Source: Streptomyces cellostaticus
Lineage (GTDB): Bacteria; Actinomycetota; Actinomycetes; Streptomycetales; Streptomycetaceae
Direction of reading: 5' to 3'
NCBI RefSeq assembly: GCF_023630175.1
Contig: NZ_JALLIN010000003.1
Span: forward strand, 152,298 to 216,297
Length of the DNA stretch: 64,000 bases
The notes beneath the pieces are model-generated. The model made no database searches. It was not told the origin of the DNA and saw nothing but the letters and a program-made list of their open reading frames with translations. Positions within the stretch are counted from its first letter, which is position 1. Every line of letters begins with the position of its first letter. Below, one piece after another: positions 1-9,412 of this stretch. A program made the translations under genes and the position numbers.

Positions 1-9
1 ATCATTGCG

Positions 10-36
10 TTAGCACTCTGAAGGTGAGAGTGACAG
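10..36 (+). promoter_or_regulatory. CIRCE-like operator (HrcA site) upstream of groEL2
   Basis: The left arm TTAGCACTC (10-18) matches the CIRCE consensus exactly. Nine bases later comes GAGTGACAG (28-36), which keeps only GAGTG of the expected GAGTGCTAA. The N9 spacing and the location about 125 bp ahead of groEL2 fit the HrcA/CIRCE heat-shock circuit known in Streptomyces. The degenerate right arm suggests weaker repression than a perfect CIRCE would give. Confidence 0.8.
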
Positions 37-53
37 AAGGACCGGGTCGGTGA

Positions 54-1784
<1,731 letters not shown>

Positions 1785-1809
1785 TCCCGCGCGGATCGGC
1801 CTGTCCTTT

Positions 1810-1853
1810 CCGAGGGCGGCACTCCCTGCCACGGCAGGGGGTGCCGCCCTCGG
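1810..1853 (+). terminator. Strong hairpin terminator after groEL2
   Basis: A 21-bp stem (1810-1830 with 1833-1853) has only one wobble pair and a two-base loop, beginning 25 bp after the groEL2 stop. There is no clear T-run, which is common for Streptomyces terminators. Confidence 0.85.
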
Positions 1854-1913
1854 GCGTGTCCGGGATCACAGCGCTCCCCGGCCCCGACGGGAATGCGCGA
1901 CCGCCGCTGGGAG

Positions 1914-1933
1914 GTTGCTTAAGGAGCTGCAAC
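1914..1933. promoter_or_regulatory. Candidate operator, GTTGC-N10-GCAAC, before the ene-reductase gene
   Basis: Perfect 5-bp inverted repeat arms (1914-1918 and 1929-1933) lie 55 bp upstream of the oxidoreductase start. A second imperfect element, ACC-N4-GGT in ACCAGTCGGT (about 1949-1958), follows. Old Yellow Enzymes are often regulated by MarR- or TetR-type repressors, but no cognate regulator gene is adjacent. Confidence 0.3.
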
Positions 1934-1987
1934 AATGCGTGCGCACATACCAGTCGGTTTACCGAGTCGTCCCCGAGGAGCCCCCAC

Positions 1988-3112
1988 GTGACCGTCACGC
2001 CGCCTCCCGCGTCCCGCGCGGCCCAGATCCTCTCCCGCCCGATCACCCTGGGCGGTCTCACCGTCCCCAACCGCATCGTGATGGCGCCGATGACCCGGAT
2101 GTTCTCCCCGGGCGGCGTTCCCGGCGAGGACGTGGTGTCCTACTACGCCCGGCGTGCCGCGGCGGGCGTCGGCCTGATCGTCACCGAGGGCACCTACGTC
2201 GGCCACGAGTCGGCCGGCGGCAGCAGCCGTGTGCCCCGGTTCCACGGCGAGGAGCAGCTCGCCGGCTGGGCGAAGGTCGTCGAGGCGGTGCACGAGGCGG
2301 GCGGCACCATCGTGCCGCAGCTCTGGCACATCGGCACGGTGCGCAAGCAGGGCCAGAACCCCAACCCGGACGCCCCCTCGCACGGCCCCTCCGGGCTGCG
2401 CGTCGACGGCGCCGAGGACGCCACGCCGATGACCCAGGACGACATCGACGCCGTCGTCGGCGCCTTCGCCCAGGCCGCGGCCGACGCCGAGCGCATCGGC
2501 TTCGACGGCGTGGAGCTGCACGGCGCCCACGGCTACCTGCTCGACCAGTTCCTGTGGGAGGGCACCAACCGCCGTACCGACGCCTACGGCGGCGACCCGG
2601 TCGCCCGCACCACCTTCGCCGCGCAGATCGTGGCGGCCGTCCGCGCCGCCGTCTCCCCGGACTTCCCGGTCATCTTCCGCTTCTCGCAGTGGAAGCAGGA
2701 GGCCTACGACGCCCGTCTCGCCGAGACCCCCGAGGAGCTGGAGGCCATCCTCGCCCCGCTGGTCGCCGCCGGTGTCGACGTCTTCCACGCCTCCACCCGC
2801 CGCTACTGGGTCCCCGAGTTCGAGGGCTCCGACCTGAACCTCGCCGGCTGGACGAAGAAGCTCACCGGCAAGCCGGTCATCAGCGTCGGCTCGGTCGGCC
2901 TCGACGGCGACTTCATCACCGCCTTCCAGGGCCAGGGCTCCGAGGTCAAGGGCATCGACAACCTGCTGGACCGCCTGGAGGACGAGGAGTTCGACATGGT
3001 CGCCGTCGGCCGCGCCCTGCTCCAGGACCCCGAATGGGCGGCCAAGGTGCTCGACGACCGCTTCGACGAGCTGAAGCCGTACGACGCGGCGGCCCTGCAG
3101 ACCCTGAGCTGA
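1988..3112 (+). CDS. Old Yellow Enzyme family NADH:flavin oxidoreductase (ene-reductase)
   Basis: FMN-dependent TIM-barrel reductase of about 374 residues that reduces activated C=C bonds or acts on electrophilic xenobiotics. FMN-binding motif VMAPMTRMF lies near residues 31-39, and the signature FDGVELHGAHGYLLDQF is followed by NRRTDAYGG, characteristic of the family. A GTG start at 1988 is chosen because GAGGAG lies 8 bp upstream; the frame is open further upstream but that stretch overlaps the groEL2 terminator region. It is transcribed alone between groEL2 and convergent genes. Substrate cannot be told from sequence. Confidence 0.92.
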   Translation: MTVTPPPASRAAQILSRPITLGGLTVPNRIVMAPMTRMFSPGGVPGEDVVSYYARRAAAGVGLIVTEGTYVGHESAGGSSRVPRFHGEEQLAGWAKVVEAVHEAGGTIVPQLWHIGTVRKQGQNPNPDAPSHGPSGLRVDGAEDATPMTQDDIDAVVGAFAQAAADAERIGFDGVELHGAHGYLLDQFLWEGTNRRTDAYGGDPVARTTFAAQIVAAVRAAVSPDFPVIFRFSQWKQEAYDARLAETPEELEAILAPLVAAGVDVFHASTRRYWVPEFEGSDLNLAGWTKKLTGKPVISVGSVGLDGDFITAFQGQGSEVKGIDNLLDRLEDEEFDMVAVGRALLQDPEWAAKVLDDRFDELKPYDAAALQTLS

Positions 3113-3156
3113 CGGCCAGGGGAGGCCCGGGGGCCTTCCGCCCGGATCAGGCCGGA

Positions 3157-3190
3157 TCCCTGATCGGGCCTGATCGGGCCTGATCAGGGA
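3157..3190. terminator. Hairpin with internal CTGATCGGGC repeats between convergent genes
   Basis: TCCCTGATC (3157-3165) pairs perfectly with GATCAGGGA (3182-3190). The loop holds a further CTGATCGGGC repeat. It sits between the ene-reductase end and the converging 3336-3911 gene, so it may terminate both. Confidence 0.5.
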
Positions 3191-3335
3191 GCGGGGTCCG
3201 GTACCGGGGCACTGCGCTCGCCGCGCGCCGGCCGAGGGTCCCGGCACGTCCGGTACGGGGGCTTCCGGCCGGCACGCCGGGAGCACCCTGCGGACGCCGC
3301 TCCCCGACGGGCGGACCACCCCTCCGGTCACAGCA

Positions 3336-3911
3336 CTAGAGGTTGCCCATCGGCTCGATGTCTACCTGGACGGGCGTCCCCCACACGCGCAGCACCTCGT
3401 AGTCGGTGAACTCGTGCACCAGCCGGTACGCCATCGCCGGCCGGGACCCGCGCCGCTGGGCGGCGAGATACGCCTCCGCCTCCCGCCGGTCCCGCCGGGG
3501 TGTCCCGCAGAGCTGCCACTCCCGCCCGTTCCACGCCTCCGGCAGCCACCGCTGCTGGGGCTGGGGGCGGTCGGCGCGCACTCCGTAGCGCGAGGACGTG
3601 CCGGCGGGCGCCTCTCCGGCCGGCGCCCGGCCCCCGCTCTGGTACTCCGAGCGCCGTGCGGCCCGCCTGCGGGTCTCGCAGAGCAGGCACAGGTCGGGCG
3701 CGCTCCTGTCGACGGGTCCGTGCGGATGCTCGGGGCAGCGGGTGCTGGGCGCCCCCGCCCCCACGGTCTCGTCCAGCAGGTCCAGGGCGCGCCGCAGATC
3801 GGCCTTGACCTCGTGCAGCCGGGCGTCCGGGGTGTCGGCGGAGAGGTTCTCCCCGTGCTCCCCGAGCAGCCTGAGAGCGCGTCCGAGGGCGGTGAGCTGG
3901 GCGTGGTTCAT
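3336..3911 (-). CDS. Conserved hypothetical protein with two Cys pairs
   Basis: A 191-residue soluble protein I do not recognise as a named family. The N-terminal 60 residues are predicted helical (MNHAQLTALGRALRLLGEHG...). A central CPEH...CLLC arrangement could bind zinc, followed by an Arg/Gly/Pro-rich linker and a compact C-terminal domain beginning near WLPEAWNGREWQLCG. The ATG at 3911 is preceded by GAAGGA at a longish 13-bp distance. Codon use is typical streptomycete. It lies just downstream of murQ on the same strand, with about 110 bp between them. Confidence 0.65.
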   Translation of the reverse strand: MNHAQLTALGRALRLLGEHGENLSADTPDARLHEVKADLRRALDLLDETVGAGAPSTRCPEHPHGPVDRSAPDLCLLCETRRRAARRSEYQSGGRAPAGEAPAGTSSRYGVRADRPQPQQRWLPEAWNGREWQLCGTPRRDRREAEAYLAAQRRGSRPAMAYRLVHEFTDYEVLRVWGTPVQVDIEPMGNL

Positions 3912-4023
3912 GTCGGTCCGCGCAGTCCTTCGGCTTCTTCCGGGGCCAGGGTGGTGCCGGCCGGGGCCGGCGGTTCGACGGTAACGCCCCGGCGGCATCG
4001 GTACGCCTCCCGCGGAGCGCCGG

Positions 4024-4947
4024 TCACGTGGCCGTGGCTCCCAGCGCCGCGCGCAGATGGCCGGCGGAGTCCGCCAGGCGCCGGACGGCCGTGGGGCCGT
4101 CGACACCGGCGAGGACGATCAGGATCGCGGTCTTCACCTCGCCGCCGGCCTCGGTGAGCGCCCGCTCGATCTCCTCGTCGCAGGCCCCGGTGGCCAGGGA
4201 CACGATGCGCCGGGAGCGGGCCCGCAGCTTGGCGTTGGAGGCGCGGACGTCGACCATCAGGTTCCCGTACGTCTTGCCGAGCCGGATCATCGTGATCGTC
4301 GACAGCATGTTGAGCACCAGTTTCTGTGCCGTGCCGGCCTTCAACCGGGTGGATCCGGTGAGCAGTTCGGGCCCGACGACGACCTCGATGCCATGCTCCG
4401 CGGCGGCCGCGAGCGGGCTGTGGGCGTTGCAGGACAGGCCGACGGTCAGGGCGCCGAGCGAGCGGGCGTGCTCGACGGCGCCGACGGCGTACGGGGTGCG
4501 GCCGGAGGCGGAGACGCCGACCACGGTGTCCTCGGGCCGGATCTTCAGCGCGTCCAGGTCCTCCTGGGCCAGTTCCGCGGAGTCCTCGGCGCCCTCGACC
4601 GAGGTGACCATCGCCTCGGGGCCGCCCGCGATCAGGCCGGCCACCTGGCCGGGCTCGGTGTTGAAGGTGGGCGGGCACTCGGAGGCGTCGAGGACGCCGA
4701 GCCGCCCGGCGGTGCCGGCGCCCGCGTAGACCAGGCGCCCGCCGTGCGCCATGCGCTCGGCCAGGGCGTCGATGGCGGCGGCGATCTGCGGCAGGCGCGC
4801 GGCGACGGCGGCGGGCACACCGGTGTCCTCGCCGTTCATGAGGCGGGCGATGTCGAGGGTGGGCAGCCGGTCGATCTCCGCGAGTTCCGGCCGGAAGGCT
4901 TCGGTGGTGAGGGACTCCAGCTCGTTGTGCAGGTCATGGGAGGTCAT
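4024..4947 (-). CDS. murQ: N-acetylmuramic acid 6-phosphate etherase MurQ
   Basis: Cleaves the lactyl ether of MurNAc-6-phosphate to GlcNAc-6-phosphate and lactate in cell-wall recycling. The protein is 307 residues, normal length. The SIS-fold sugar-phosphate signature YAGAGTAGRLGVLDASE is near residues 74-90, and GVSASGRTPY supplies a second phosphate-binding loop. ATG 4947 is preceded by GGAGAG. The RpiR-family gene lies 34 bp upstream on the same strand, so they probably form one operon with the regulator first. Confidence 0.95.
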   Translation of the reverse strand: MTSHDLHNELESLTTEAFRPELAEIDRLPTLDIARLMNGEDTGVPAAVAARLPQIAAAIDALAERMAHGGRLVYAGAGTAGRLGVLDASECPPTFNTEPGQVAGLIAGGPEAMVTSVEGAEDSAELAQEDLDALKIRPEDTVVGVSASGRTPYAVGAVEHARSLGALTVGLSCNAHSPLAAAAEHGIEVVVGPELLTGSTRLKAGTAQKLVLNMLSTITMIRLGKTYGNLMVDVRASNAKLRARSRRIVSLATGACDEEIERALTEAGGEVKTAILIVLAGVDGPTAVRRLADSAGHLRAALGATAT

Positions 4948-4981
4948 GGGGGGTGGCTCTCTCCGATTCGCGTGCTTGCAC

Positions 4982-5887
4982 TCACCTGGGGGTGGAGCGG
5001 TGCCGGTGCGCCAGCGCCTCGTAGGACGCGGCCAGCGCGGGCGCCGCACTGTCGTACGTCCGCTGTGCCACCCCGACGAACAGGCAGTCCACCACCAGGA
5101 GCTGACTCGTCCGGGAGGACATCGCGGCGGGCCGCAGCTCCGTCTCCCGTGACGTGGACGTCGTCAGTACGTGGTCGGCGTACTGCGTCACCGGCGAGTC
5201 GGGCCTGCCGGTGATGGCGACGGTGGTCGCCCCGCGGTCGAACGCGACCCGGAGCGGCTCGATGACGTCGCCGGTGGAACCCGAGTGGGTGATGGCGATC
5301 GCCACATCACCCGGGCGCAGTTGCACCGCGTTGGTCACGGCGAGGTGCGGATCGCTGTGCGCGTGGGCTATGAGCCCGATCCGCAGCAGCTTCTGGGTGA
5401 GGTCCTGGGCGACGAGCCCGGAGGCGCCGATCCCGTACACATCGGTGCGGCGGGCGCCCGCGAGTGCGGTGACGGCCGCGCCGAGCTGCGCGGTGTCGAG
5501 TCCGGCGGCGGTGTCGGCGAGGGTCTGCTGCTCCTCGTAGGCGAGCTTGGCCACGACGTCGGCGATGGGGTCGTCCACCGCGATGTCCGTCGTGATCGCG
5601 GGTGCGCGGCCCGACTGCTGCTGGGCGGCGAGGCCGGCGAGGGCGAGGCGCAGATCACGGTATCCGGGGTAGCCGAGCAGGCGGGCGGTGCGGACGACCG
5701 TCGCCTCGCTGGTGCCGGTGAGTTCGGCGAGGCCGGTGACCGTGAGGGCGGCGCAGCCGGCCGGGTCGCCCGCGACGGCCTCGGCGACGCGCTGCATGGA
5801 ACGGGTCATGGAGGGGGCGAGGGTGCGCACCTTCGCGGCGAGGGAGCCGCCCGGACCGCCGAAAATTTCCTTCACGTCCTGGGTCAC
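4982..5887 (-). CDS. MurR/RpiR-family transcriptional regulator (HTH + SIS)
   Basis: A 301-residue regulator with an N-terminal HTH_6 domain (residues about 1-77, including LAELTGTSEATVVRTARLLG) and a C-terminal SIS sugar-phosphate-sensing domain (about 120-265; YGIGASGLVAQDL and ITHSGSTGDVIEP). By context it should sense MurNAc-6-P or GlcNAc-6-P and control murQ. The GTG at 5887 is chosen: TATCTT (5899-5894 on the minus strand) lies 6 bp upstream, a leaderless arrangement, and no Shine-Dalgarno sequence is seen. The reading frame extends further upstream but would run through the promoter. Confidence 0.9.
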   Translation of the reverse strand: MTQDVKEIFGGPGGSLAAKVRTLAPSMTRSMQRVAEAVAGDPAGCAALTVTGLAELTGTSEATVVRTARLLGYPGYRDLRLALAGLAAQQQSGRAPAITTDIAVDDPIADVVAKLAYEEQQTLADTAAGLDTAQLGAAVTALAGARRTDVYGIGASGLVAQDLTQKLLRIGLIAHAHSDPHLAVTNAVQLRPGDVAIAITHSGSTGDVIEPLRVAFDRGATTVAITGRPDSPVTQYADHVLTTSTSRETELRPAAMSSRTSQLLVVDCLFVGVAQRTYDSAAPALAASYEALAHRHRSTPR

Positions 5888-5904
5888 CCATGAAAGATAT
5901 TTTC
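5861..5904. promoter_or_regulatory. Divergent promoter region with two GAAA...TTTC sites
   Basis: GAAAATTTC (5861-5869, inside the first codons of the regulator) and GAAAGATATTTTC (5892-5904) are AT-rich palindromes standing out in a GC-rich background. The second overlaps the regulator's -10 box TATCTT. They are a plausible autoregulatory operator for the RpiR-type protein. Confidence 0.5.
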
Positions 5905-5930
5905 GTTTCGGTCCCGCGGTCAAGAGTGCG

Positions 5931-5936
5931 CACAAT
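5931..5936 (+). promoter_or_regulatory. -10 box CACAAT, leaderless start of the 5944 gene
   Basis: CACAAT lies exactly 7 bp before ATG 5944, and there is no Shine-Dalgarno sequence. This fits a leaderless transcript. Confidence 0.45.
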
Positions 5937-5943
5937 GGGACCC

Positions 5944-6327
5944 ATGGAGTCACTCACCCCGCTCGAGCAGGCCCTGCACGCGGCCCGCGCGCTGGTACTC
6001 GCCGATCTGGTCGCGGGCCGGGTCGCCGAGGCCGACGTGGTCTCCCTGGTGGAGAACTCCGTGGCCGAACGGCGCTGGTGGGTCGAGCAGTGGCCGGACG
6101 GCGCGCCCTTCCTGCCCGGACTGGTGGCGCAGGACGTCCAGGACGCGCTGCTGGAGCGGTACGGCCGCTGGCCGTTGTGCCCGGTGTGCGGCTCGGGCGA
6201 CCCGCACGCCCTGGACGTGGAACCGGAACTGGGGCCCGACCCGTACTGGGTGTGCCACGAGGCGGGCGTCCAGGTCGCCTCGGTGGGGTCGCTGGGGCGT
6301 GCCCTGGGCGAGGCGCAGTCCTCGTGA
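5944..6327 (+). CDS. Conserved hypothetical protein with Cys-rich C-terminal motif
   Basis: 127 residues, MESLTPLEQALHAARALV..., unrecognised family. The N-terminal half is helical. The C-terminal half contains CPVCGSGDPHAL...YWVCHEAG, resembling half of a small zinc ribbon. The ATG at 5944 is chosen because a -10-like CACAAT is 7 bp upstream; in-frame ATGs at 5890 and 5935 precede or overlap the promoter. It is followed 7 bp later by the DUF4031 gene and probably co-transcribed with it. Confidence 0.7.
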   Translation: MESLTPLEQALHAARALVLADLVAGRVAEADVVSLVENSVAERRWWVEQWPDGAPFLPGLVAQDVQDALLERYGRWPLCPVCGSGDPHALDVEPELGPDPYWVCHEAGVQVASVGSLGRALGEAQSS

Positions 6328-6334
6328 GGCGCCC

Positions 6335-6613
6335 GTGACCGTCTACGTCGACCCGCCGGCCTGGCCCGGCCACGGCCGCATGTGGTCGCACCTGGTCAGC
6401 GACGTGTCCTACGACGAACTGCACCTGTTCGCAGCCGGGTTGGGCATGCCCCGGCGGGCCTTCGAGCGCGACCACTACGACCTCCCGTCGCACCGGTACG
6501 CGGACGCGGTGGCCGCCGGGGCGGTGCAGGTCAGCAGCCGTGAGGTGGTGCGGCTGCTGCGTGCGTCCGGGCTGCGCAGGCGCAAGCGGGCCGCTCAGCG
6601 CCGCAGTTCGTAG
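6335..6613 (+). CDS. DUF4031 family protein
   Basis: 92 residues starting VTVYVDPPAWPGHGRMWSHLVSD, matching the small DUF4031 family found widely in actinobacteria; function unknown. Conserved features visible are the PPAWPGHGR loop, the SDxSYDELHxFA segment and the HYDLPSHRY block. GTG 6335 is used, 7 bp after the previous stop. The 3' end overlaps the oppositely transcribed acetyltransferase gene by 19 bp. Confidence 0.85.
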   Translation: MTVYVDPPAWPGHGRMWSHLVSDVSYDELHLFAAGLGMPRRAFERDHYDLPSHRYADAVAAGAVQVSSREVVRLLRASGLRRRKRAAQRRSS

Positions 6614-7671
6614 GCCAGCTCGGCGCCGCTGCCGTCCTCCTCGCTCACCCGCGTGAAGCCGGCCCGGCCCAGCACGGCCTGGGAGGCGGTGTTCTCCCGC
6701 TCGACGGTGGCGAACAGGGCGTCGACGTCGTCCCGGGCCAGCGCCCAGTCCGCCAGCGCGCGCACGGCCTCCGTGGCGTACCCCTGCCCGCGGGCACCCT
6801 CCACCAGGTCGTAGCCGATCTCCACCCGGCCGTCCTCGTCCGGCGCGCTGTGGAAGCCGATACCGCCGATCGCGCGGCCGTCCTCCTCGCGTACGAGGGC
6901 GAAGACCCCGAACTCCGGTCGGTGCACCCCGCCTTCGTACGCCTTCACCAGGAAGCCGGCGGCCTCCCGCGTGCCCTCGTAGGGTTCGCCCCCGAGCCAG
7001 TCCAGGCCTCCGTCGCCGCCCAGCCGAAGATCCCGTGCGACGGCCGGACGCACGCCGACCAGATCGAACCGCTCGGCCGGGATGACGAGGTTGTTGCGCC
7101 AGCGCCACTCGGTGACCGGCGCCCTTCCCGGCAGCTCGCCCCGGCCGGTCGCCCAGAGCAGGGTCGGCCAGGCCGCCGGACCGGGCTGCACATGGGGGAA
7201 GAGCCAGCCGAGCACGGCCTCGGCGAGACCCTCCCGCGGCGTGTACTCGACGCCGAGTGCCCGGGCGACGTCGTGCGTGTGCAGCACCACCTCGGCGACG
7301 CCCATCGCGGCGAAGCCCGCGCGGTCCGCGGCGCGGAAGGGGTAGGGGTGGAAGGCGCGGACGTGCGGCGGGGTGGTGTGGACGGCGGCGGCGAGCAGCA
7401 CACCGGTCGTCCGCACGACGTCCAGCAGGGCGGCGTTGCCGGTGCCCTCGTCGAGCCTGATGTCGAAGGGGACGTAGGCGTCCCGCGGCCGCCCGGCCAA
7501 CTGCCCCGCGTAGGCGATCAGATCACTCGCGATGTGCTCCACGGTCGCCCGGCAGCTCCACTCCAGCCCGGCACCCCGCACCCCTGCCCAGTCCCGTTCC
7601 GCCACCGGCCCCAGCACCGCCAGGCACCCCTCGACGGCCTTCGTCACGTCGTCCCCGCTCACAGGTCGCAT
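6595..7671 (-). CDS. Fusion of DinB/maleylpyruvate-isomerase-like domain with GNAT acetyltransferase
   Basis: 358 residues with two modules. Residues about 1-205 resemble the mycothiol-dependent maleylpyruvate isomerase N-terminal/DinB-like family (a GLEWSCRATVEHIASDLIAY segment and a VAEVVLHTHDVARALG metal-site-like helix). Residues about 205-358 form a GNAT domain of the RimJ/RimL type (GFLVKAYEG, IGGIGFHS, VEIGYDLVEGARGQGYATEAV acetyl-CoA loop, NTASQAVLGRAGF). ATG 7671 has TACTGT 7 bp upstream, indicating a leaderless start. Acetyl acceptor is unknown. Confidence 0.85.
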   Translation of the reverse strand: MRPVSGDDVTKAVEGCLAVLGPVAERDWAGVRGAGLEWSCRATVEHIASDLIAYAGQLAGRPRDAYVPFDIRLDEGTGNAALLDVVRTTGVLLAAAVHTTPPHVRAFHPYPFRAADRAGFAAMGVAEVVLHTHDVARALGVEYTPREGLAEAVLGWLFPHVQPGPAAWPTLLWATGRGELPGRAPVTEWRWRNNLVIPAERFDLVGVRPAVARDLRLGGDGGLDWLGGEPYEGTREAAGFLVKAYEGGVHRPEFGVFALVREEDGRAIGGIGFHSAPDEDGRVEIGYDLVEGARGQGYATEAVRALADWALARDDVDALFATVERENTASQAVLGRAGFTRVSEEDGSGAELAYELRR

Positions 7672-7678
7672 GGGGCGA

Positions 7679-7684
7679 ACAGTA
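7679..7684 (-). promoter_or_regulatory. -10 box TACTGT, leaderless start
   Basis: TACTGT on the minus strand lies exactly 7 bp before ATG 7671; no ribosome-binding site is visible. Confidence 0.5.
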
Positions 7685-7745
7685 GGGGTGCGGTGGGCCG
7701 GGGGGCGACAGCATTTCCGGATTTCCGGCCGCGGGGCGGAGCCGT

Positions 7746-8390
7746 TCAGCCCGAGAGCAGGTCCAGTTCGCCCCCGAGGTTGTGGCGAGCCGTGCGCTCC
7801 CAGTGCTCCCGGCCGTGGGGGGTGTGGAACAGGCGGGGCAGGTCCAGGAGTTGGCGCAGGACGGCGGCTCGGCCCTCGCGGAAGACATCGCTGGGGACGA
7901 AGTGGTACTCCTCGCGGACCTCGGCCGTGTAGTGGGCGTACGCCGACGGGGGTGCGGCCAGGATCGCCAGGTCGGCGTCGCACAGGACCTGGCCGTCGGG
8001 GTCGTCGTCCGCGGGGTCGTGGGTGACGGTGAGGCGGACCAGGCGGGCGACCTCGGCCGTCCTCGGCGCCGGCACCCCCGCCTCGGGCAGCGCGCGTTCG
8101 GCCAGGGAGGCGGAGCGTTCCTCGTTCTCGGAGCGCTCGGGCAGGTAGACCGCGTCGTGGAACCAGGCGGCCAGCCGGACCGCGTCCGGGTCGGCCGCGT
8201 ACCTCTCCAGCACGTCGATGTGGTCCAGGACCGCGGTGAGGTGGGTCAGCGTGTGGTAGCGGCGCTGCGGCTCCTGCCAGCGGCCCAGCAGGTTGTCGGC
8301 GTACGGGGTGGGATCGGGACCGCCGCCGGGGCCGCGGGCCCCCTCCAGGGCGCGGGCGAATCGGGCACGCAGGGTGTCGAGGTCGGCCAT
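7746..8390 (-). CDS. HD-domain metal-dependent phosphohydrolase-like protein
   Basis: 214 residues. The pattern H (RRYHTLTHL, about residue 45), HD (AAWFHDAVY, about 77-78) and a later D (VLCDADLAILA) matches the predicted metal-dependent HD phosphohydrolase family. It begins MADLDTLRARF. ATG 8390 is preceded by AACAAT with 6 bp spacing, a leaderless layout. It stands divergently from the maleylpyruvate-isomerase-like gene at 8644. Substrate unknown. Confidence 0.85.
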   Translation of the reverse strand: MADLDTLRARFARALEGARGPGGGPDPTPYADNLLGRWQEPQRRYHTLTHLTAVLDHIDVLERYAADPDAVRLAAWFHDAVYLPERSENEERSASLAERALPEAGVPAPRTAEVARLVRLTVTHDPADDDPDGQVLCDADLAILAAPPSAYAHYTAEVREEYHFVPSDVFREGRAAVLRQLLDLPRLFHTPHGREHWERTARHNLGGELDLLSG

Positions 8391-8630
8391 GCCCCCATTG
8401 TTCCGCGACGCGTGCCGGCCGGAACCCTCGGGCCCGTCGCCGTCGCCGCGGTCCCGCCCGTCTCGCGACGCCCCGCAGGCACGGGGGCCGCACCGGTCCC
8501 CGGCCCGCGCGCGTCCGGTACGAGGCTCGGGGCCCGGCACCCCTGGCCGAGGAGCGGGGGGTGCCGGGGCACGCACCCGACGCGGCGGGGCCCATCCACC
8601 GGACGGAGGACGGGAGTGGACGACAGGGCC

Positions 8631-8636
8631 TAGCGT
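8631..8636 (+). promoter_or_regulatory. -10 box TAGCGT, leaderless start
   Basis: TAGCGT ends 7 bp before ATG 8644 with no Shine-Dalgarno sequence between. Confidence 0.55.
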
Positions 8637-8643
8637 GACCTCC

Positions 8644-9321
8644 ATGACGACTCCTGCGGATGTGCACGACGTACGGGACCCCGAGCTGCCCGGCCGGCTG
8701 CTGAGCACCGAGAGGGACGTGTTGATACCGCTGTTGCGGGCACGGGAGGACGCGGACTTCGCGCTGCCGACCACCGGGTGTCCGGGGTGGACGGTGCGGG
8801 ACGTGCTGGCGCACTGCTCGGCCGCGTTGACGCGGGTGGTGGAGGGCCGGTTCGAGCGGGGCGTGTTCTCGCCCGAGTCGAACGACCGGGACGTCGCCGA
8901 GCGCGCCGGGTGGACGAACGCCCGGATCGTGGACGAACTGGAGCGCGGGATGACCGAGGCGGGACCCGTGATCGCCGAGGCCGGCGGGGTGCTGGACGTG
9001 ATCGCGCTCGGGGAGTGGGTGCACGCCGGGGACGTACGGGAGGTCCTGGGCGAGCCGGGGGCGTACGCGGGTGCCGGGCTGCCGGACGCGCTGGCGCTGC
9101 TGGCGTACGTCACGCGTGAGAAGGGGCACCTGCCGCTGCACGCCGACCTCGACGACACGGACGAGCCGCTGCGGCTGGGCGCCGTGGCGGGGGACGGCCC
9201 GCCGGCCCGGTACATCGGCGACGCGCCCACCCTCGTACGGCTGTACTCCGGGCGGCCGGTCTCCGGGGCGGAGTACGAGCTGGCGGGGGCGCGGGAGGGG
9301 GAGCTGAACATCTTCGGCTGA
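8644..9321 (+). CDS. Mycothiol-dependent maleylpyruvate isomerase-like (DinB_2) protein
   Basis: 225 residues of the actinobacterial maleylpyruvate isomerase/DinB-like superfamily. The hallmark PTTGCPGWTVRDVLAHCSAAL near residues 42-60 includes the first metal-ligand histidine, and LGEWVHAGDVREVLG supplies the second conserved His region. Members use mycothiol as cofactor or have unknown roles; the specific reaction is not deducible. The ATG at 8644 is supported by the leaderless -10 box 7 bp upstream. Confidence 0.82.
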   Translation: MTTPADVHDVRDPELPGRLLSTERDVLIPLLRAREDADFALPTTGCPGWTVRDVLAHCSAALTRVVEGRFERGVFSPESNDRDVAERAGWTNARIVDELERGMTEAGPVIAEAGGVLDVIALGEWVHAGDVREVLGEPGAYAGAGLPDALALLAYVTREKGHLPLHADLDDTDEPLRLGAVAGDGPPARYIGDAPTLVRLYSGRPVSGAEYELAGAREGELNIFG

Positions 9322-9412
9322 AGGGCGCACCCGGATCGGCGTAGTCTTGGATTGGACTAGACCTGTAGCCGTCGCTGAACCGCCGACGCGCAACGCCGAT
9401 GAATGGGGTGCC

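Noticed and set aside
3145..3190. CTGATCGGGC repeats considered as a CRISPR or iteron-like array
   Set aside because: Only two to three short units with no spacers; explained by a terminator hairpin between convergent genes.
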